A stretch of 64,000 bases of DNA. Origin: Variovorax dokdonensis (GTDB lineage: Bacteria; Pseudomonadota; Gammaproteobacteria; Burkholderiales; Burkholderiaceae_C). A program made the translations under genes and the position numbers. The notes under the pieces were generated by a model. It saw only the letters and a list, made by a program, of their open reading frames with translations. It was not told the DNA's origin and searched no databases. Shown here piece by piece: positions 37,122 to 50,349 of this stretch. Numbering within the stretch: the first letter of the stretch is position 1; every line of letters begins with the position of its first letter. The stretch lies in assembly GCF_030316895.1 (NCBI RefSeq), contig NZ_JASZYV010000003.1:1-64000 (forward strand), given 5' to 3'.

Positions 37122-37613
37122 TTAGACGCGCAGGATGCGCTCGCCGCGGCCGATGCCGCTCGGCCCGGTGCGCACGGTTTCGAGGATGGCGCTGCGATCG
37201 ATCGCGTCGAGGAACGCGTCGTTCTTGCCCAGATCGCCAGTGAGTTCGATGGTGTAGCTCTTGTCGGTCACGTCGATGATGCGGCCGCGGAAGATGTCGG
37301 CCATGCGCTTGACTTCTTCGCGCTCCTTGCCGACGGCTCTCACCTTGACCATCATGAGTTCGCGCTCCGTGTAGGCACCTTCGGTCAGATCGACCACCTT
37401 CACCACTTCGATCAGGCGGTTCAGGTGCTTGGTGATCTGCTCGATGACGTCGTCCGAACCGGTGGTCTGGATCGTCATGCGAGAAAGGCTTGCATCCTCC
37501 GTCGGTGCGACGGTGAGCGATTCGATGTTGTAGCCGCGAGCCGAGAAAAGGCCCACCACGCGAGAGAGAGCACCCGGCTCGTTCTCCAGCAAGACAGCGA
37601 TGATGTGTTTCAT
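37122..37613 (-). CDS. ilvN: Acetolactate synthase small subunit
   Basis: 163-residue regulatory subunit (IlvN/IlvH) that binds the catalytic subunit and confers valine feedback inhibition. It begins MKHIIAVLLENEPGALSRVVGLFSARGYNIE (shown here in family terms: an N-terminal ACT domain), with a second domain after residue ~80. ATG at 37613 gives the standard N-terminus; earlier in-frame starts do not. An inverted repeat at 37646-37665 lies just before its GGAGG-rich ribosome region. Confidence 0.95.
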   Translation of the reverse strand: MKHIIAVLLENEPGALSRVVGLFSARGYNIESLTVAPTEDASLSRMTIQTTGSDDVIEQITKHLNRLIEVVKVVDLTEGAYTERELMMVKVRAVGKEREEVKRMADIFRGRIIDVTDKSYTIELTGDLGKNDAFLDAIDRSAILETVRTGPSGIGRGERILRV

Positions 37614-37746
37614 GATCAGTGGGCTCCTCTTTTCGCTGCCCTCCTCCACGCACGGTAATGCGTGGACTCGGCAAGCAATAGATTCGCCTCGAAAGTTTTG
37701 AACAGGCCGCCAGGATCGCCCCGGCGGCGGCGACGCCTTCGTCCGG

Positions 37747-39522
37747 TTAAAGGTCCTCGGAGCCCATCAGCATCTCGGTGATGCCCTTTCCCGCCTGGAC
37801 CATCGGGAACACGTTCTCGGTGGGGTCGGTGCGGAAGTCCATGAACACCGTGCGGTCCTTGAGCTTGCGCGCTTCGCGCAGCGCCGGCTCGACATCCTGC
37901 GGGCGCTCGATCAGCATGCCGACGTGCCCATAGGCCTCGGCGAGCTTCACGAAATTGGGCAGCGCATCCATGTAGCTGTGGCTGTAGCGGCCGGAGTATT
38001 CGATCTCCTGCCACTGGCGCACCATGCCCAGGTACCGGTTGTTGAGCGAGACGATCTTGATGGGCGTGTTGTATTGCAGGCAGGTCGACAACTCCTGGAT
38101 GCACATCTGCACCGAGCCTTCGCCAGTGACGCAAAAGACCTCGGAATCGGGCTTTGCGAGCTTGATGCCCATGGCGTAGGGAATGCCCACGCCCATGGTG
38201 CCCAGGCCTCCGGAGTTGATCCAACGGCGAGGTTCGTCGAACCGGTAGTACTGCGCCGCCCACATCTGATGCTGGCCGACGTCGGAGGTGATGTAGGTGT
38301 CGGCATCCTTGGTCATGTTCCACAGCGTCTCGATCACGCGCTGCGGTTTGATGACTTCGGTGTTCTCGCTGTCGTACTTCAGGCAGTTGCGCGAACGCCA
38401 GCCTTCGATGGACTTCCACCAACTGTCGAGCGCCGCACCGTCGGGACGGATGTCGCTTTCGCGAATCATGGCGATGAGTTCGGTGAGCACATCCTTCACG
38501 TCGCCGACGATCGGCACATCCACCTTCACCCGCTTCGAAATGCTGGATGGGTCGATGTCGACATGAATGATCTTGCGTTCGTTTTGCGCGAAATGCTTGG
38601 GATTGCCGATCACGCGATCGTCGAAACGCGCACCGACGGCCAACAGAACGTCGCAGTTCTGCATGGCATTGTTGGCCTCGAGCGTGCCGTGCATGCCCAG
38701 CATGCCCAGGAACTTGCGATCGGACGCCGGATAGGCACCCAAGCCCATCAGGGTGTTGGTGACTGGGTAGCCGAGCATGTCGACCAGGGTCCGCAGTTCC
38801 TGGCACGCATCGCCCAGAAGTACGCCGCCGCCGCTGTAGATGTAAGGCCGCTTGGCCGTGAGCAGCAGTTGAAGCGCCTTGCGGATCTGGCCGCCGTGGC
38901 CCTTGCGCACGGGGTTGTACGAGCGCATTTCCACCTTCTCGGGATAGCCGTTGTAGGCCACCTTCTTGAAGGAGACGTCCTTGGGGATGTCCACCACCAC
39001 CGGGCCCGGACGGCCGGAACGGGCGATGTGGAAGGCCTTTTTCATGGTCAGCGCCAGATCCTTGGGATCCTTGACCAGGAAGTTGTGCTTGACGATGGGG
39101 CGGGTGATGCCGACGGTGTCGCACTCCTGGAAGGCATCGAGCCCGATCGCGGGCGTCGGCACCTGGCCGGAGATGATCACCATCGGGATGGAGTCCATGT
39201 AGGCCGTGGCGATGCCGGTGACCGCGTTGGTCAGGCCGGGGCCGGACGTGACCAGCGCCACGCCCACTTCGCCCGTGGCGCGCGCATAGCCGTCGGCAGC
39301 ATGCACCGCCGCCTGTTCGTGGCGCACCAGCACGTGCTGGATGGTGTCTTGCTTGTAGAAGGCGTCGTAGATGTAGAGCACGGCGCCGCCCGGATAGCCC
39401 CAGACGTATTTGACGCCTTCGGCCTGGAGGGTGCGCACGAGCACTTCGGCGCCCATGAGATCGGGAGATTGACCGCCACTAGCCGCGGCCGCAGAAGTGA
39501 TTTCTGCCTTGGAGATTTCCAT
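37747..39522 (-). CDS. ilvI: Acetolactate synthase large (catalytic) subunit
   Basis: 591-residue thiamine-diphosphate enzyme making acetolactate from pyruvate. The family opening GAEVLVRTLQAEGVKYVWGYPGG, the catalytic Glu in RHEQAAVHAADGYAR, the FAD/ThDP segments SGPGLTNAVTGIATAY and GARFDDRV, and the C-terminal GEGSVQMCIQELST and NNRYLGMV are all present. It heads the ilv operon. A GAAGG ribosome site precedes the ATG. The upstream gap 39523-39780 shows a CATAAT hexamer on the minus strand but no leader peptide rich in branched-chain codons. Confidence 0.96.
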   Translation of the reverse strand: MEISKAEITSAAAASGGQSPDLMGAEVLVRTLQAEGVKYVWGYPGGAVLYIYDAFYKQDTIQHVLVRHEQAAVHAADGYARATGEVGVALVTSGPGLTNAVTGIATAYMDSIPMVIISGQVPTPAIGLDAFQECDTVGITRPIVKHNFLVKDPKDLALTMKKAFHIARSGRPGPVVVDIPKDVSFKKVAYNGYPEKVEMRSYNPVRKGHGGQIRKALQLLLTAKRPYIYSGGGVLLGDACQELRTLVDMLGYPVTNTLMGLGAYPASDRKFLGMLGMHGTLEANNAMQNCDVLLAVGARFDDRVIGNPKHFAQNERKIIHVDIDPSSISKRVKVDVPIVGDVKDVLTELIAMIRESDIRPDGAALDSWWKSIEGWRSRNCLKYDSENTEVIKPQRVIETLWNMTKDADTYITSDVGQHQMWAAQYYRFDEPRRWINSGGLGTMGVGIPYAMGIKLAKPDSEVFCVTGEGSVQMCIQELSTCLQYNTPIKIVSLNNRYLGMVRQWQEIEYSGRYSHSYMDALPNFVKLAEAYGHVGMLIERPQDVEPALREARKLKDRTVFMDFRTDPTENVFPMVQAGKGITEMLMGSEDL

Positions 39523-39780
39523 GATGAACCTTCGTGTTGTTCGGGAACGAAAAACCTTGGGTGCCTCTTCGCCAACTCTTGTGGAGTCGCGTCGAGACTT
39601 GAGGCCTTGACCATGAGCGCTTCAGTTTGCGCCGGATCAGGACCCGTTTGCCTTTTGACTGCAGTCGGCGATTATGGCATTTTTCGAGTTGCCTTCGACG
39701 CCCGCCTCCCCCAAGAATGACGACTGCGCCTAGTCGCCCCGGGCATAATAACCAGCGCGCCCCGTCCCGCACTTCCTCGC

Positions 39781-40359
39781 TTGGCCTCCGACATCGAACT
39801 CTCCGACTTCCTCAAGAGCGTGGAGCGACGTGCCTTCAAGCGCTCGCTCTATCACGTGAGAGACGAAGAAGCAGCACTGGACATCGTCCAGGACAGCATG
39901 CTCAAGCTGGCCGAGCACTATGGCGACAAGCCAGTGCGCGAACTGCCGATGCTCTTCCAGCGCATCCTGTCAAACTGCACGCTGGACTGGTTCCGCCGCC
40001 AAAAGACGCGCCGCGCCCTTTTTTCCAACATGAGCGACTTCGAAGGCTCGGGCGAAGGCCGTGGCGGCGACGACGAGTTCGATCCGCTTGAGCACCTGAT
40101 TTCGCCCATCGGCATTCACGAAACTGAAAGCGCCGAAGACACCACGCGCCGGGCCCAGATCTTGCGCGAGATCGAAGTAGAGATCGCCGCACTGCCAACG
40201 CGTCAACGCGAGGCGTTTTTGCTGCGTTACTGGGAAGAGATGGACGTCGCCGAAACCGCAGCCGCCATGGGTTGCTCGGAAGGCAGCGTCAAGACGCACT
40301 GTTCCCGCGCCATTCACGCCTTGAGCCGAGCGCTGCAGGGCAAGGGAGTTCAACTGTGA
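39781..40359 (+). CDS. ECF-type RNA polymerase sigma factor
   Basis: 192-residue sigma-70 family protein with sigma region 2 (DEEAALDIVQDSMLKLAEHYG, then WFRRQKTRR) and region 4 (LPTRQREAFLLRYWEEMDVAETAAAMGCSEGSVKTH, in parts). It lacks regions 1 and 3, as in extracytoplasmic-function sigmas. The signal and regulon are unknown. The start is a TTG at 39781. It overlaps a DUF3619 gene by GTGA and is followed by DUF3106, a conserved group in related Burkholderiales. The DUF3619 protein with one membrane helix would be a natural anti-sigma candidate, but this is inference. Confidence 0.9.
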   Translation: MASDIELSDFLKSVERRAFKRSLYHVRDEEAALDIVQDSMLKLAEHYGDKPVRELPMLFQRILSNCTLDWFRRQKTRRALFSNMSDFEGSGEGRGGDDEFDPLEHLISPIGIHETESAEDTTRRAQILREIEVEIAALPTRQREAFLLRYWEEMDVAETAAAMGCSEGSVKTHCSRAIHALSRALQGKGVQL

Positions 40360-40817
40360 CCACACTTCGTTCTCTGGCCCTACCCGTCGACTCGCTCGAC
40401 GAATCACGCGCCGATGCCGAAGCGCGATTTGCATCCCACGTGACCGCACGACTCGACACCGGCACCCGCGAGTTGCCGCACGACATTGCCGAGCGCCTGC
40501 GAGCCAGCCGCGAACGCGCACTGGCAGCACGGCGCAGGACAGCCCTCCCCCATCCGAAGGAGGCCACCGGTGCGCGCGCCGAGCGCGATGCCGCGACACG
40601 CGGCACACCCTGGGGGACGCGGATCGCTTCCGCACTTCCGTTGGTGGCGCTGGTGGTGGGCCTGGTGGCCATCAAGGTGGTCCAGGACGACCGGCGCGCC
40701 GACGAACTGGCCGAGGTCGACTCCGCGCTTTTGTCGAGCGAACTCCCACCTGCCGCCTACACCGACCCAGGGTTCGCGCAGTTTCTCAAGACCAACGCAG
40801 ACGCGCCGGTTCGCTGA
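40356..40817 (+). CDS. DUF3619 membrane protein, sigma-linked
   Basis: 153-residue protein of family DUF3619. Residues 20-60 contain the family's ARFASHVTARLDTGTRELPH followed by RLRASRERALAARR; one transmembrane helix (IASALPLVALVVGLVAIKVV) lies at about residues 90-112; the end SELPPAAYTDPGFAQFLKTN is typical of the family. The GTG start overlaps the sigma gene stop. The cytoplasmic N-half plus one helix resembles the plan of anti-sigma factors, but no zinc-binding HxxxCxxC is present. Confidence 0.82.
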   Translation: MTTLRSLALPVDSLDESRADAEARFASHVTARLDTGTRELPHDIAERLRASRERALAARRRTALPHPKEATGARAERDAATRGTPWGTRIASALPLVALVVGLVAIKVVQDDRRADELAEVDSALLSSELPPAAYTDPGFAQFLKTNADAPVR

Positions 40818-41476
40818 TGGCTCGTGCGAAATACCGGGATGGCGGACGCGCGCGTCGCGTGAAGGCGCTGCTCCTGGCGGCCAGTCTTCTCGCCGCGGCA
40901 GCAGGCTCACAGGCGCAAGTCGAGCCGGCCTCCGAGCATGTCGGCAAGAAGCCTGCAGCCACGACCCCGGGAAAGGCATCCGCTGGCCCGAGTTGGAAAG
41001 ACCTGACGCCTGAGCAGAAGCAGGCCCTTGCGCCGCTTTCCGGCCATTGGAATCGGCTCCACCCTGCGCAAAAGCGCAAATGGCTTGCCCTATCGCGCAA
41101 TTTCGACGACATGACGGAGCACGAAAAAGCCACTCTGCGCGGGCGCATGACCGATTGGGCAAGCCTGAGTCCCCAGGAGCGGACGCGCGCAAGGCTCAAC
41201 TACGCCGAGATCGAAAGACTGGCACCCGCCGATGAGCGCAAGGCCAAGTGGGAGGCCTATCAGGCCCTGAGCCCGGAGGAGCGGCGCAAGCTGGCCGACC
41301 AGGCAACCACCAGGCTCCCAGGCGCGGCGGTTCCCGCCAAGCCGGTGCCTCAGCGCATGCTGGCCCCCGTGCCGCAGGCGGACGGCAACTCGCAGCGCCC
41401 TCCGAAGATCCAGGTCACGCCAGATCGGGCCAAGGCCGTTCCGGCACAATCCGAAGCCGTCGTCCATCAGAAATGA
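40817..41476 (+). CDS. DUF3106 exported protein
   Basis: 219-residue protein with a signal peptide (KALLLAASLLAAAAGSQA) and a DUF3106 domain from about residue 58. That domain is a series of short helices with repeated WKDLTPEQKQAL-like, WNRLHPAQKRKWL-like and SLSPQERTRARLNY-like segments. A Pro/Ala-rich C-terminal tail of about 60 residues follows. The start ATG shares bases with the preceding stop (TGATG). The function of the family is unknown; the repeated Trp-Leu-Pro-Glu pattern suggests a helical binding protein in the periplasm. Confidence 0.85.
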   Translation: MARAKYRDGGRARRVKALLLAASLLAAAAGSQAQVEPASEHVGKKPAATTPGKASAGPSWKDLTPEQKQALAPLSGHWNRLHPAQKRKWLALSRNFDDMTEHEKATLRGRMTDWASLSPQERTRARLNYAEIERLAPADERKAKWEAYQALSPEERRKLADQATTRLPGAAVPAKPVPQRMLAPVPQADGNSQRPPKIQVTPDRAKAVPAQSEAVVHQK

Positions 41477-41515
41477 AGCGCCTCGGCGACGACGCCGGCC
41501 GCTCAGCTCCCACGC

Positions 41516-42079
41516 GTGAACCCACTTCCTTCGAGTCCGAAGGCGCAGCCCGGCTCAGCCCAACTCGCAGACTCCGGACCCGCCTCCAACCCCCTGCAAG
41601 CGCCCGGCCTGTGGCGCCGCATGGCCTGCTGGCTCTATGAAGGCGTTTTGCTGTTTGCCGTCGTTTTCTTTGCCGGCTGGTTGTTCAGCACACTGGCTCA
41701 GATGCGAGACGCGAGCGACGGTAGCCGCCATCCCATCTTTCAGGCTTTTCTGTTCGTCACCCTGGGCGTCTATTTCACCTGGTTCTGGTCCCGCGGCCAG
41801 ACCCTGGCGATGAAGACCTGGAACATCCGGATCGTGGATGCGCTGGGCCGCCCCCTCACCCAGCGTCGGGCATTGCTGCGCTACGTTCTGGCATGGGTGT
41901 GGTTCCTGCCGCCGCTGGCGGCGCTGTCCTTCTTTGCGATCACCGGCGGCGAAGCCGTGGTGGTCGTGTTTGGCTGGGTCGCAGTCTGGAGCATTCTCAG
42001 CCGGTTCCAGCGCGAAGGCCAGTTCTGGCATGACGTCTGGGCGGGCACTCGTTTGGTGCAGGCAGAGCGTCGTGGCTGA
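41516..42079 (+). CDS. RDD-family membrane protein
   Basis: 187-residue inner-membrane protein of the RDD family. After a Pro/Ser-rich N-terminus (30 residues) come RRMACWLYEGVLLFAVVFF, a second helix with a WFWSRGQTLAMKTWNIRIVD loop that is highly characteristic of the family, and further helices. The function is not established for this type. The start is a GTG at 41516, 39 bases after the DUF3106 gene. It overlaps dgkA by 8 bases. Confidence 0.88.
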   Translation: MNPLPSSPKAQPGSAQLADSGPASNPLQAPGLWRRMACWLYEGVLLFAVVFFAGWLFSTLAQMRDASDGSRHPIFQAFLFVTLGVYFTWFWSRGQTLAMKTWNIRIVDALGRPLTQRRALLRYVLAWVWFLPPLAALSFFAITGGEAVVVVFGWVAVWSILSRFQREGQFWHDVWAGTRLVQAERRG

Positions 42080-42464
42080 GCAGGGACAGGCCAATACGCA
42101 AAAGGGGCGACGCGGGCTGGAGCGCATCTGGCATGCCGGCCTCATTTCGCTGCAGGGGCTGCAGAGCGCGTGGGGCGAGGCGGCATTCCGACAAGAGGCC
42201 ATCCTTGCACTTGTTGCCATTCCGCTCGCCTTCTGGCTCGGCCAGGGCTGGGTCGAAGTGGCACTGCTGGCAGGCAGCGTCGTGCTGGTGCTGATCGTCG
42301 AGTTGCTCAATACGGCTGTGGAGTCGGCCATCGACCGGATCGGTCCGGAGTGGCACGACCTGTCCAAGCGCGCCAAGGACACCGGCAGCGCTGCCGTCCT
42401 GCTCGCATGCATCGTCGCCGGCGGCATCTGGCTGGCAGCCCTGTGGCACCGATTTGTCGTCTGA
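42072..42464 (+). CDS. dgkA: Diacylglycerol kinase
   Basis: 130-residue small integral-membrane diacylglycerol kinase, which recycles diacylglycerol to phosphatidic acid. It has an amphipathic start, then three helices; the signature IVELLNTAVESAIDRIG contains the catalytic Glu and metal-site residues, and RQEAILALVAIPLA precedes it. GTG at 42072 gives an N-terminus of the usual size and overlaps the RDD gene. Confidence 0.94.
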   Translation: MAEQGQANTQKGRRGLERIWHAGLISLQGLQSAWGEAAFRQEAILALVAIPLAFWLGQGWVEVALLAGSVVLVLIVELLNTAVESAIDRIGPEWHDLSKRAKDTGSAAVLLACIVAGGIWLAALWHRFVV

Positions 42465-42482
42465 ACACGGCATGATCGAGGG

Positions 42483-43082
42483 ATGCAACAACCCCCCCAG
42501 CCATTTTCAGTTTGTGTTTATTGCGGCTCGCGCCCCGGCGCTCGCCCGGAGTTCGCCGATGCCGCGCAGGCCGTGGGCCAGTGGATCGGAGAGAACCGCG
42601 GCCAGTTGGTCTACGGTGGTGGGCGTACCGGCCTGATGGGCATGGTGGCCGAAGCCACCCGCACCGCCGGGGGCCGCGTCGTCGGCGTCATTCCCAAGGC
42701 CCTGGTCGACAAGGAACTGGCCAATCCACTGTGCGACGAACTGCATGTGGTCGACACGATGCATGAGCGCAAGGCCATGATGGCGGCCCGGTCGGACGCC
42801 TTTCTCGCCCTGCCGGGAGGCATCGGCACTTTCGAGGAACTCTTCGAGATCTGGACCTGGCGTCAGCTGGGCTATCACGACAAGCCCGTGGGGCTGCTCA
42901 ATGTGGCCGGCTACTACGACACCTTGCTGCAGTTCCTGCAGCACAGCGTTCAGGAGGGCTTGATGGGCGAGTGGCAGATGGACCTGATCCGCACCGCAAC
43001 GGTGCCGCAGGCATTGCTCAAGGCCTTGCGCGACGAGGTGCCGCTGCACCGGCGCGACGATCGGCTATCGGAAAACATCTGA
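42483..43082 (+). CDS. LOG-family cytokinin-type phosphoribohydrolase
   Basis: 199-residue LOG-family protein (TIGR00730). The diagnostic PGGIGTFEELFE motif is at about residues 108-119, and GGGRTGLMG near 50 and the HERKAMM segment near 96 complete the nucleotide-binding site. Members hydrolyse the N-glycosidic bond of nucleoside monophosphates; in plants and plant-associated bacteria this releases active cytokinin, but many bacterial copies are housekeeping. It is the end of the sigma-factor strand run, 18 bases after dgkA. Confidence 0.9.
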   Translation: MQQPPQPFSVCVYCGSRPGARPEFADAAQAVGQWIGENRGQLVYGGGRTGLMGMVAEATRTAGGRVVGVIPKALVDKELANPLCDELHVVDTMHERKAMMAARSDAFLALPGGIGTFEELFEIWTWRQLGYHDKPVGLLNVAGYYDTLLQFLQHSVQEGLMGEWQMDLIRTATVPQALLKALRDEVPLHRRDDRLSENI

Positions 43083-43163
43083 GCGCCACTCACGCCGGCG
43101 GGGCGCTCCAGCCGTCGAAGACGGCCGCCTCCGCCCAGTGGGCGGCAACGGCCCCGGCGGCGA

Positions 43164-45187
<2,024 letters not shown>

Positions 45188-45307
45188 GAACAGGGCCGTC
45201 TGAAGCTTCGGCGATTATGTCATTCACCCTCTGAATCACCCCGGGCCGCATTGGCCATGCATCCCGTGTCCGGCACGTGATCACGGGGGCTGCTACGCTC
45301 GGGCGCG

Positions 45308-46249
45308 ATGTCCTCCGGCTCCACGACTCCACACCCCGCGCTCGATTCGCAGTTGTCCAGGTCGGCGGGTCATGCCTATCTGCTGCTGGTGTTCACCACG
45401 CTCATCTGGGGGGCAAATGCGGTGGCTGCTCGCTTGGCGGTCGGACAGGTCTCGCCGATGCTCCTGACCTTCCTGCGATGGGGCATCAGCTGCGTGGCTT
45501 TGCTGATCTTTGCACGCAAGCCGATCTCCGCGCATTGGCAGGACCTGCGTGGCCACTGGCGCGCCATCGCACTCATGGGCGCGCTGGGCTTCACAGGCTT
45601 CAACGCGCTGTTCTACGCAGCCGCCTATCACACCACGGCCATCAACATCGCCATCCTGCAGGGCACCATTCCGGTGCTCGTGCTCATCGGCAGCGTGTTC
45701 TTCTTTCGCACGCGGGTGAATGCGGTTCAGATCTTCGGGGTGATGCTGACCCTCGCCGGTATTGCGGTCGTCGCATCCCGCGGCGACATCGCCATGCTTG
45801 CGGGCCTGCAATTCAATATCGGCGACGTGTGGATGATCGTCGCCTGTCTGCTGTACTCAGGCTACGCGCTTGGGCTGCGCAAGCGGCCCCAGGTACCAGC
45901 CATCGTGTTCTTCGCGGCCACCGCGTTGGTCGCCTGCCTGGTGTCGCTGCCGCTGGTGGGCATCGAGATCGCGACGGGTCAATTCCAGATGCCCACGGCC
46001 AGGGGCTGGGCACTGGTGGCATTCGTCGGCCTGCTTCCATCGTTCGTCTCGCAGATCACGTTCATCCAGGCGGTGGGCATGATCGGCCCGGCCCGCGCCG
46101 GCGTGTTCCTGAACCTGGTGCCGGTCTTCGGCCCGCTGCTGGCCTTGGTCGTGCTGAATGAACCGATCTCCGTTTATCACGGCGTGGCGCTGGCGATGGT
46201 GCTGGGTGGCATCTGGATTGCCGAACGCCTTGGAGCCCGTCGAACCTGA
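45308..46249 (+). CDS. EamA/DMT-superfamily permease
   Basis: 313-residue inner-membrane transporter with ten predicted helices in two EamA repeats of about 130 residues. Examples are the first helix LLLVFTTLIWGANAVAARLA and, in the second repeat, LLPSFVSQITFIQAVGMIGP. The N-terminal ~20 residues are polar. Substrate unknown; members export amino acids and metabolites. It is separated by 2 bases from the FemAB-like gene and shares its strand. Confidence 0.88.
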   Translation: MSSGSTTPHPALDSQLSRSAGHAYLLLVFTTLIWGANAVAARLAVGQVSPMLLTFLRWGISCVALLIFARKPISAHWQDLRGHWRAIALMGALGFTGFNALFYAAAYHTTAINIAILQGTIPVLVLIGSVFFFRTRVNAVQIFGVMLTLAGIAVVASRGDIAMLAGLQFNIGDVWMIVACLLYSGYALGLRKRPQVPAIVFFAATALVACLVSLPLVGIEIATGQFQMPTARGWALVAFVGLLPSFVSQITFIQAVGMIGPARAGVFLNLVPVFGPLLALVVLNEPISVYHGVALAMVLGGIWIAERLGARRT

Positions 46250-46251
46250 AC

Positions 46252-47421
46252 ATGGCCAAGTCGGAGCTTGTCGCGCGCGTGGTCGGCTCGATCGGCGAGA
46301 TCGAGGCTTCGGCGTGGAACGCGTTGCTCGCTTGCCAGAGCACGCCCTCGCCCTTCATGCGGCATGCCTACCTGCTCGCCATGGAGGCCAGCGGCAGTGC
46401 GGTGCCCGAAAGCGGCTGGAACCCGCGCTTTGTGACGCTGTGGCGCGGCAAGACGCTGCTGGCCGCTTGCCCTCTGTACCTCAAGCCGCACTCCTACGGC
46501 GAATACGTGTTCGACTGGGCCTGGGCGAACGCCTATCGCGAGCATGGACTGGCCTACTACCCGAAAGCTGTCGTGGCGGTGCCCTTCACACCCGTTCCCG
46601 GGCCACGATTGCTCGCGCGCGACGCGGCCAGTCGCTCCGCATTGGCACAGGCTCTGGTTGCCTACTGCAGCCAGGAGGAACTCTCGTCGCTGCATCTCCT
46701 CTTTTGTGACGATGCCGATATCGCTGCCTGCGACGAGGCCGGCCTGATGCTCCGGCACACGGTGCAGTTTCATTGGCTCAACCAAGGCTGGAGCGACTTC
46801 GACGGCTTCCTTGCCAGCCTGTCCCAGGAAAAGCGCAAGAAGATTCGACAGGAACGGCGCAAGGTGCGCGAAGCCGGCGTCGAGTTCCGAAGCGCGCGCG
46901 GTACCGACATCCGGCCCGAAGACTGGGACTTCTTCTATCGTTGCTATGCGCGGACGTATCGCGAACACGGCAATCCGCCTTATCTGACCCGGGCGTTCTT
47001 CCAGGCGATGGCCGACGAGATGCCGCAGTCGTGGCTGCTGTTCGTGGCCGAACGCGGCGGCAAGCCGATTGCCAGCAGCCTGATTGCGCTGTCAGGCGAC
47101 GGCAGCCCCGGCGCCGAACCCGAGGTGGCCTACGGCCGCTACTGGGGCGCGCTGGAGCGGGTGGATTGCCTGCACTTCGAGGCCTGCTACTACCAGCCGC
47201 TTCAATGGTGCATCGAGCACGGCGTTTCTCGATTCGAAGGGGGAGCGCAAGGCGAACACAAGATGGCCCGCGCACTCATGCCGACGAAGACCACCAGTTG
47301 CCACTGGCTGGCCCATCCCGCGTTCGCGGATGCCGTCGAGCGCTTCCTGGAGCGTGAAGGCGCCGGCATCGAGGGCTACATGGATCACCTGGCCGATCGC
47401 AGCCCGTTCCGGCACGCCTAG
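46252..47421 (+). CDS. FemAB-like GNAT-fold acyltransferase (COG3146)
   Basis: 389-residue protein of the FemAB-like family (PF04339, COG3146), cytoplasmic, with two GNAT-type halves. The segment FDWAWANAYREHGLAYYPK and a matching C-terminal stretch YGRYWGALERVDCLHFEACYY are the best conserved features; SQEKRKKIRQERRKV forms a basic helix between the halves. Members are annotated as peptidogalycan biosynthesis proteins by similarity to FemX, without firm biochemical proof. Starts 2 bases after the permease stop, so the two are probably co-translated. Confidence 0.85.
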   Translation: MAKSELVARVVGSIGEIEASAWNALLACQSTPSPFMRHAYLLAMEASGSAVPESGWNPRFVTLWRGKTLLAACPLYLKPHSYGEYVFDWAWANAYREHGLAYYPKAVVAVPFTPVPGPRLLARDAASRSALAQALVAYCSQEELSSLHLLFCDDADIAACDEAGLMLRHTVQFHWLNQGWSDFDGFLASLSQEKRKKIRQERRKVREAGVEFRSARGTDIRPEDWDFFYRCYARTYREHGNPPYLTRAFFQAMADEMPQSWLLFVAERGGKPIASSLIALSGDGSPGAEPEVAYGRYWGALERVDCLHFEACYYQPLQWCIEHGVSRFEGGAQGEHKMARALMPTKTTSCHWLAHPAFADAVERFLEREGAGIEGYMDHLADRSPFRHA

Positions 47422-47428
47422 ATCGACT

Positions 47429-47450
47429 GAGCACGCCCCGCAACGTGCTC
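47429..47450. terminator. Weak hairpin between convergent genes
   Basis: 7-bp stem GAGCACG/CGTGCTC with an 8-base loop, between the acyltransferase stop (47421) and the pyrophosphatase stop (47458). There is no clear T-run on either strand, so termination is uncertain. Confidence 0.4.
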
Positions 47451-47457
47451 TCTCGGC

Positions 47458-47985
47458 TTACTTCTTGTAGTTGGCCACGCCGTCAAGAATTTCCTTCTTG
47501 GCAGCGTCGATGCCTTCCCAGCCAAGCACCTTGACCCACTTGCCTTCTTCCAGGTCCTTGTAGTGCTCGAAGAAGTGCGAGATGGCCTTCAGCCGCATCT
47601 GGTTCACGTCTTCCACCGACTTCCAGTGGCTGTAGATCGGCAGGATCTTGTCGGTGGGCACGGCCAGGACCTTGCCGTCGACGCCCGCCTCGTCTTCCAT
47701 CATGAGGATGCCCAGCGGACGGCAGGGCACGACCACGCCGGGGTGCAGCGGATAGGGGGTGATCACCAGCACATCGACCGGATCGCCATCGCCCGATAGC
47801 GTCTGCGGCACGTAGCCGTAGTTGGCCGGGTAGTACATGGCCGTCGTCATGAACCGATCGACGAAGATTGCGCCGGATTCCTTGTCGACCTCGTACTTGA
47901 TCGGGTCGGAGTTCATCGGGATCTCGATGACGACGTTGAAGGAATCGGGCAGCGCCTTGCCAGGGGAGACTTTATCGAGGGACAT
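47458..47985 (-). CDS. ppa: Soluble inorganic pyrophosphatase
   Basis: 175-residue family I pyrophosphatase, hydrolysing PPi to phosphate and driving biosynthesis. The active-site segments [20 protein letters not shown] (with its Asp cluster) and [14 protein letters not shown] are standard, as is the N-terminal [18 protein letters not shown]. It is divergent from a membrane pyrophosphatase gene, so two enzymes for the same substrate share a 256-base control region. Confidence 0.96.
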   Translation of the reverse strand: MSLDKVSPGKALPDSFNVVIEIPMNSDPIKYEVDKESGAIFVDRFMTTAMYYPANYGYVPQTLSGDGDPVDVLVITPYPLHPGVVVPCRPLGILMMEDEAGVDGKVLAVPTDKILPIYSHWKSVEDVNQMRLKAISHFFEHYKDLEEGKWVKVLGWEGIDAAKKEILDGVANYKK

Positions 47986-48241
47986 GGATGTGGGCTGTAT
48001 GAGGAAAGTCTTAGAAGGATTCGGACAAACCCGAAGTTTACTTTCCGCGTCACCACATATTCACACCAAGCGCCATTTTTGCCTGTAGATTGCTCTCGTT
48101 GGCCAATCGGCTGCCCGCCAAGGCGGTGCAGCTTCGAGGAAGCAACGCGACGAAGGCTCATCCCCGTGCGCGTTGATTCCCACGGTGAGCAGGCTTCGTC
48201 TCCAAGAGTCACATCGATTGATAAATTGGAGAAGCAAACGC

Positions 48242-50308
<2,067 letters not shown>

Positions 50309-50349
50309 TTTGCCCTCGCCGGCCGCGGCCTGGCCGCGGTCCGGCGCCC

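Noticed and set aside
37646..37665. Inverted repeat CCACGCA/TGCGTGG before ilvN as a terminator
   Set aside because: No T-run follows, and it lies just before the ribosome site within the ilv operon.
39523..39780. Possible attenuator upstream of ilvI
   Set aside because: Short frames there contain no cluster of Ile, Val or Leu codons, and no terminator hairpin precedes ilvI.
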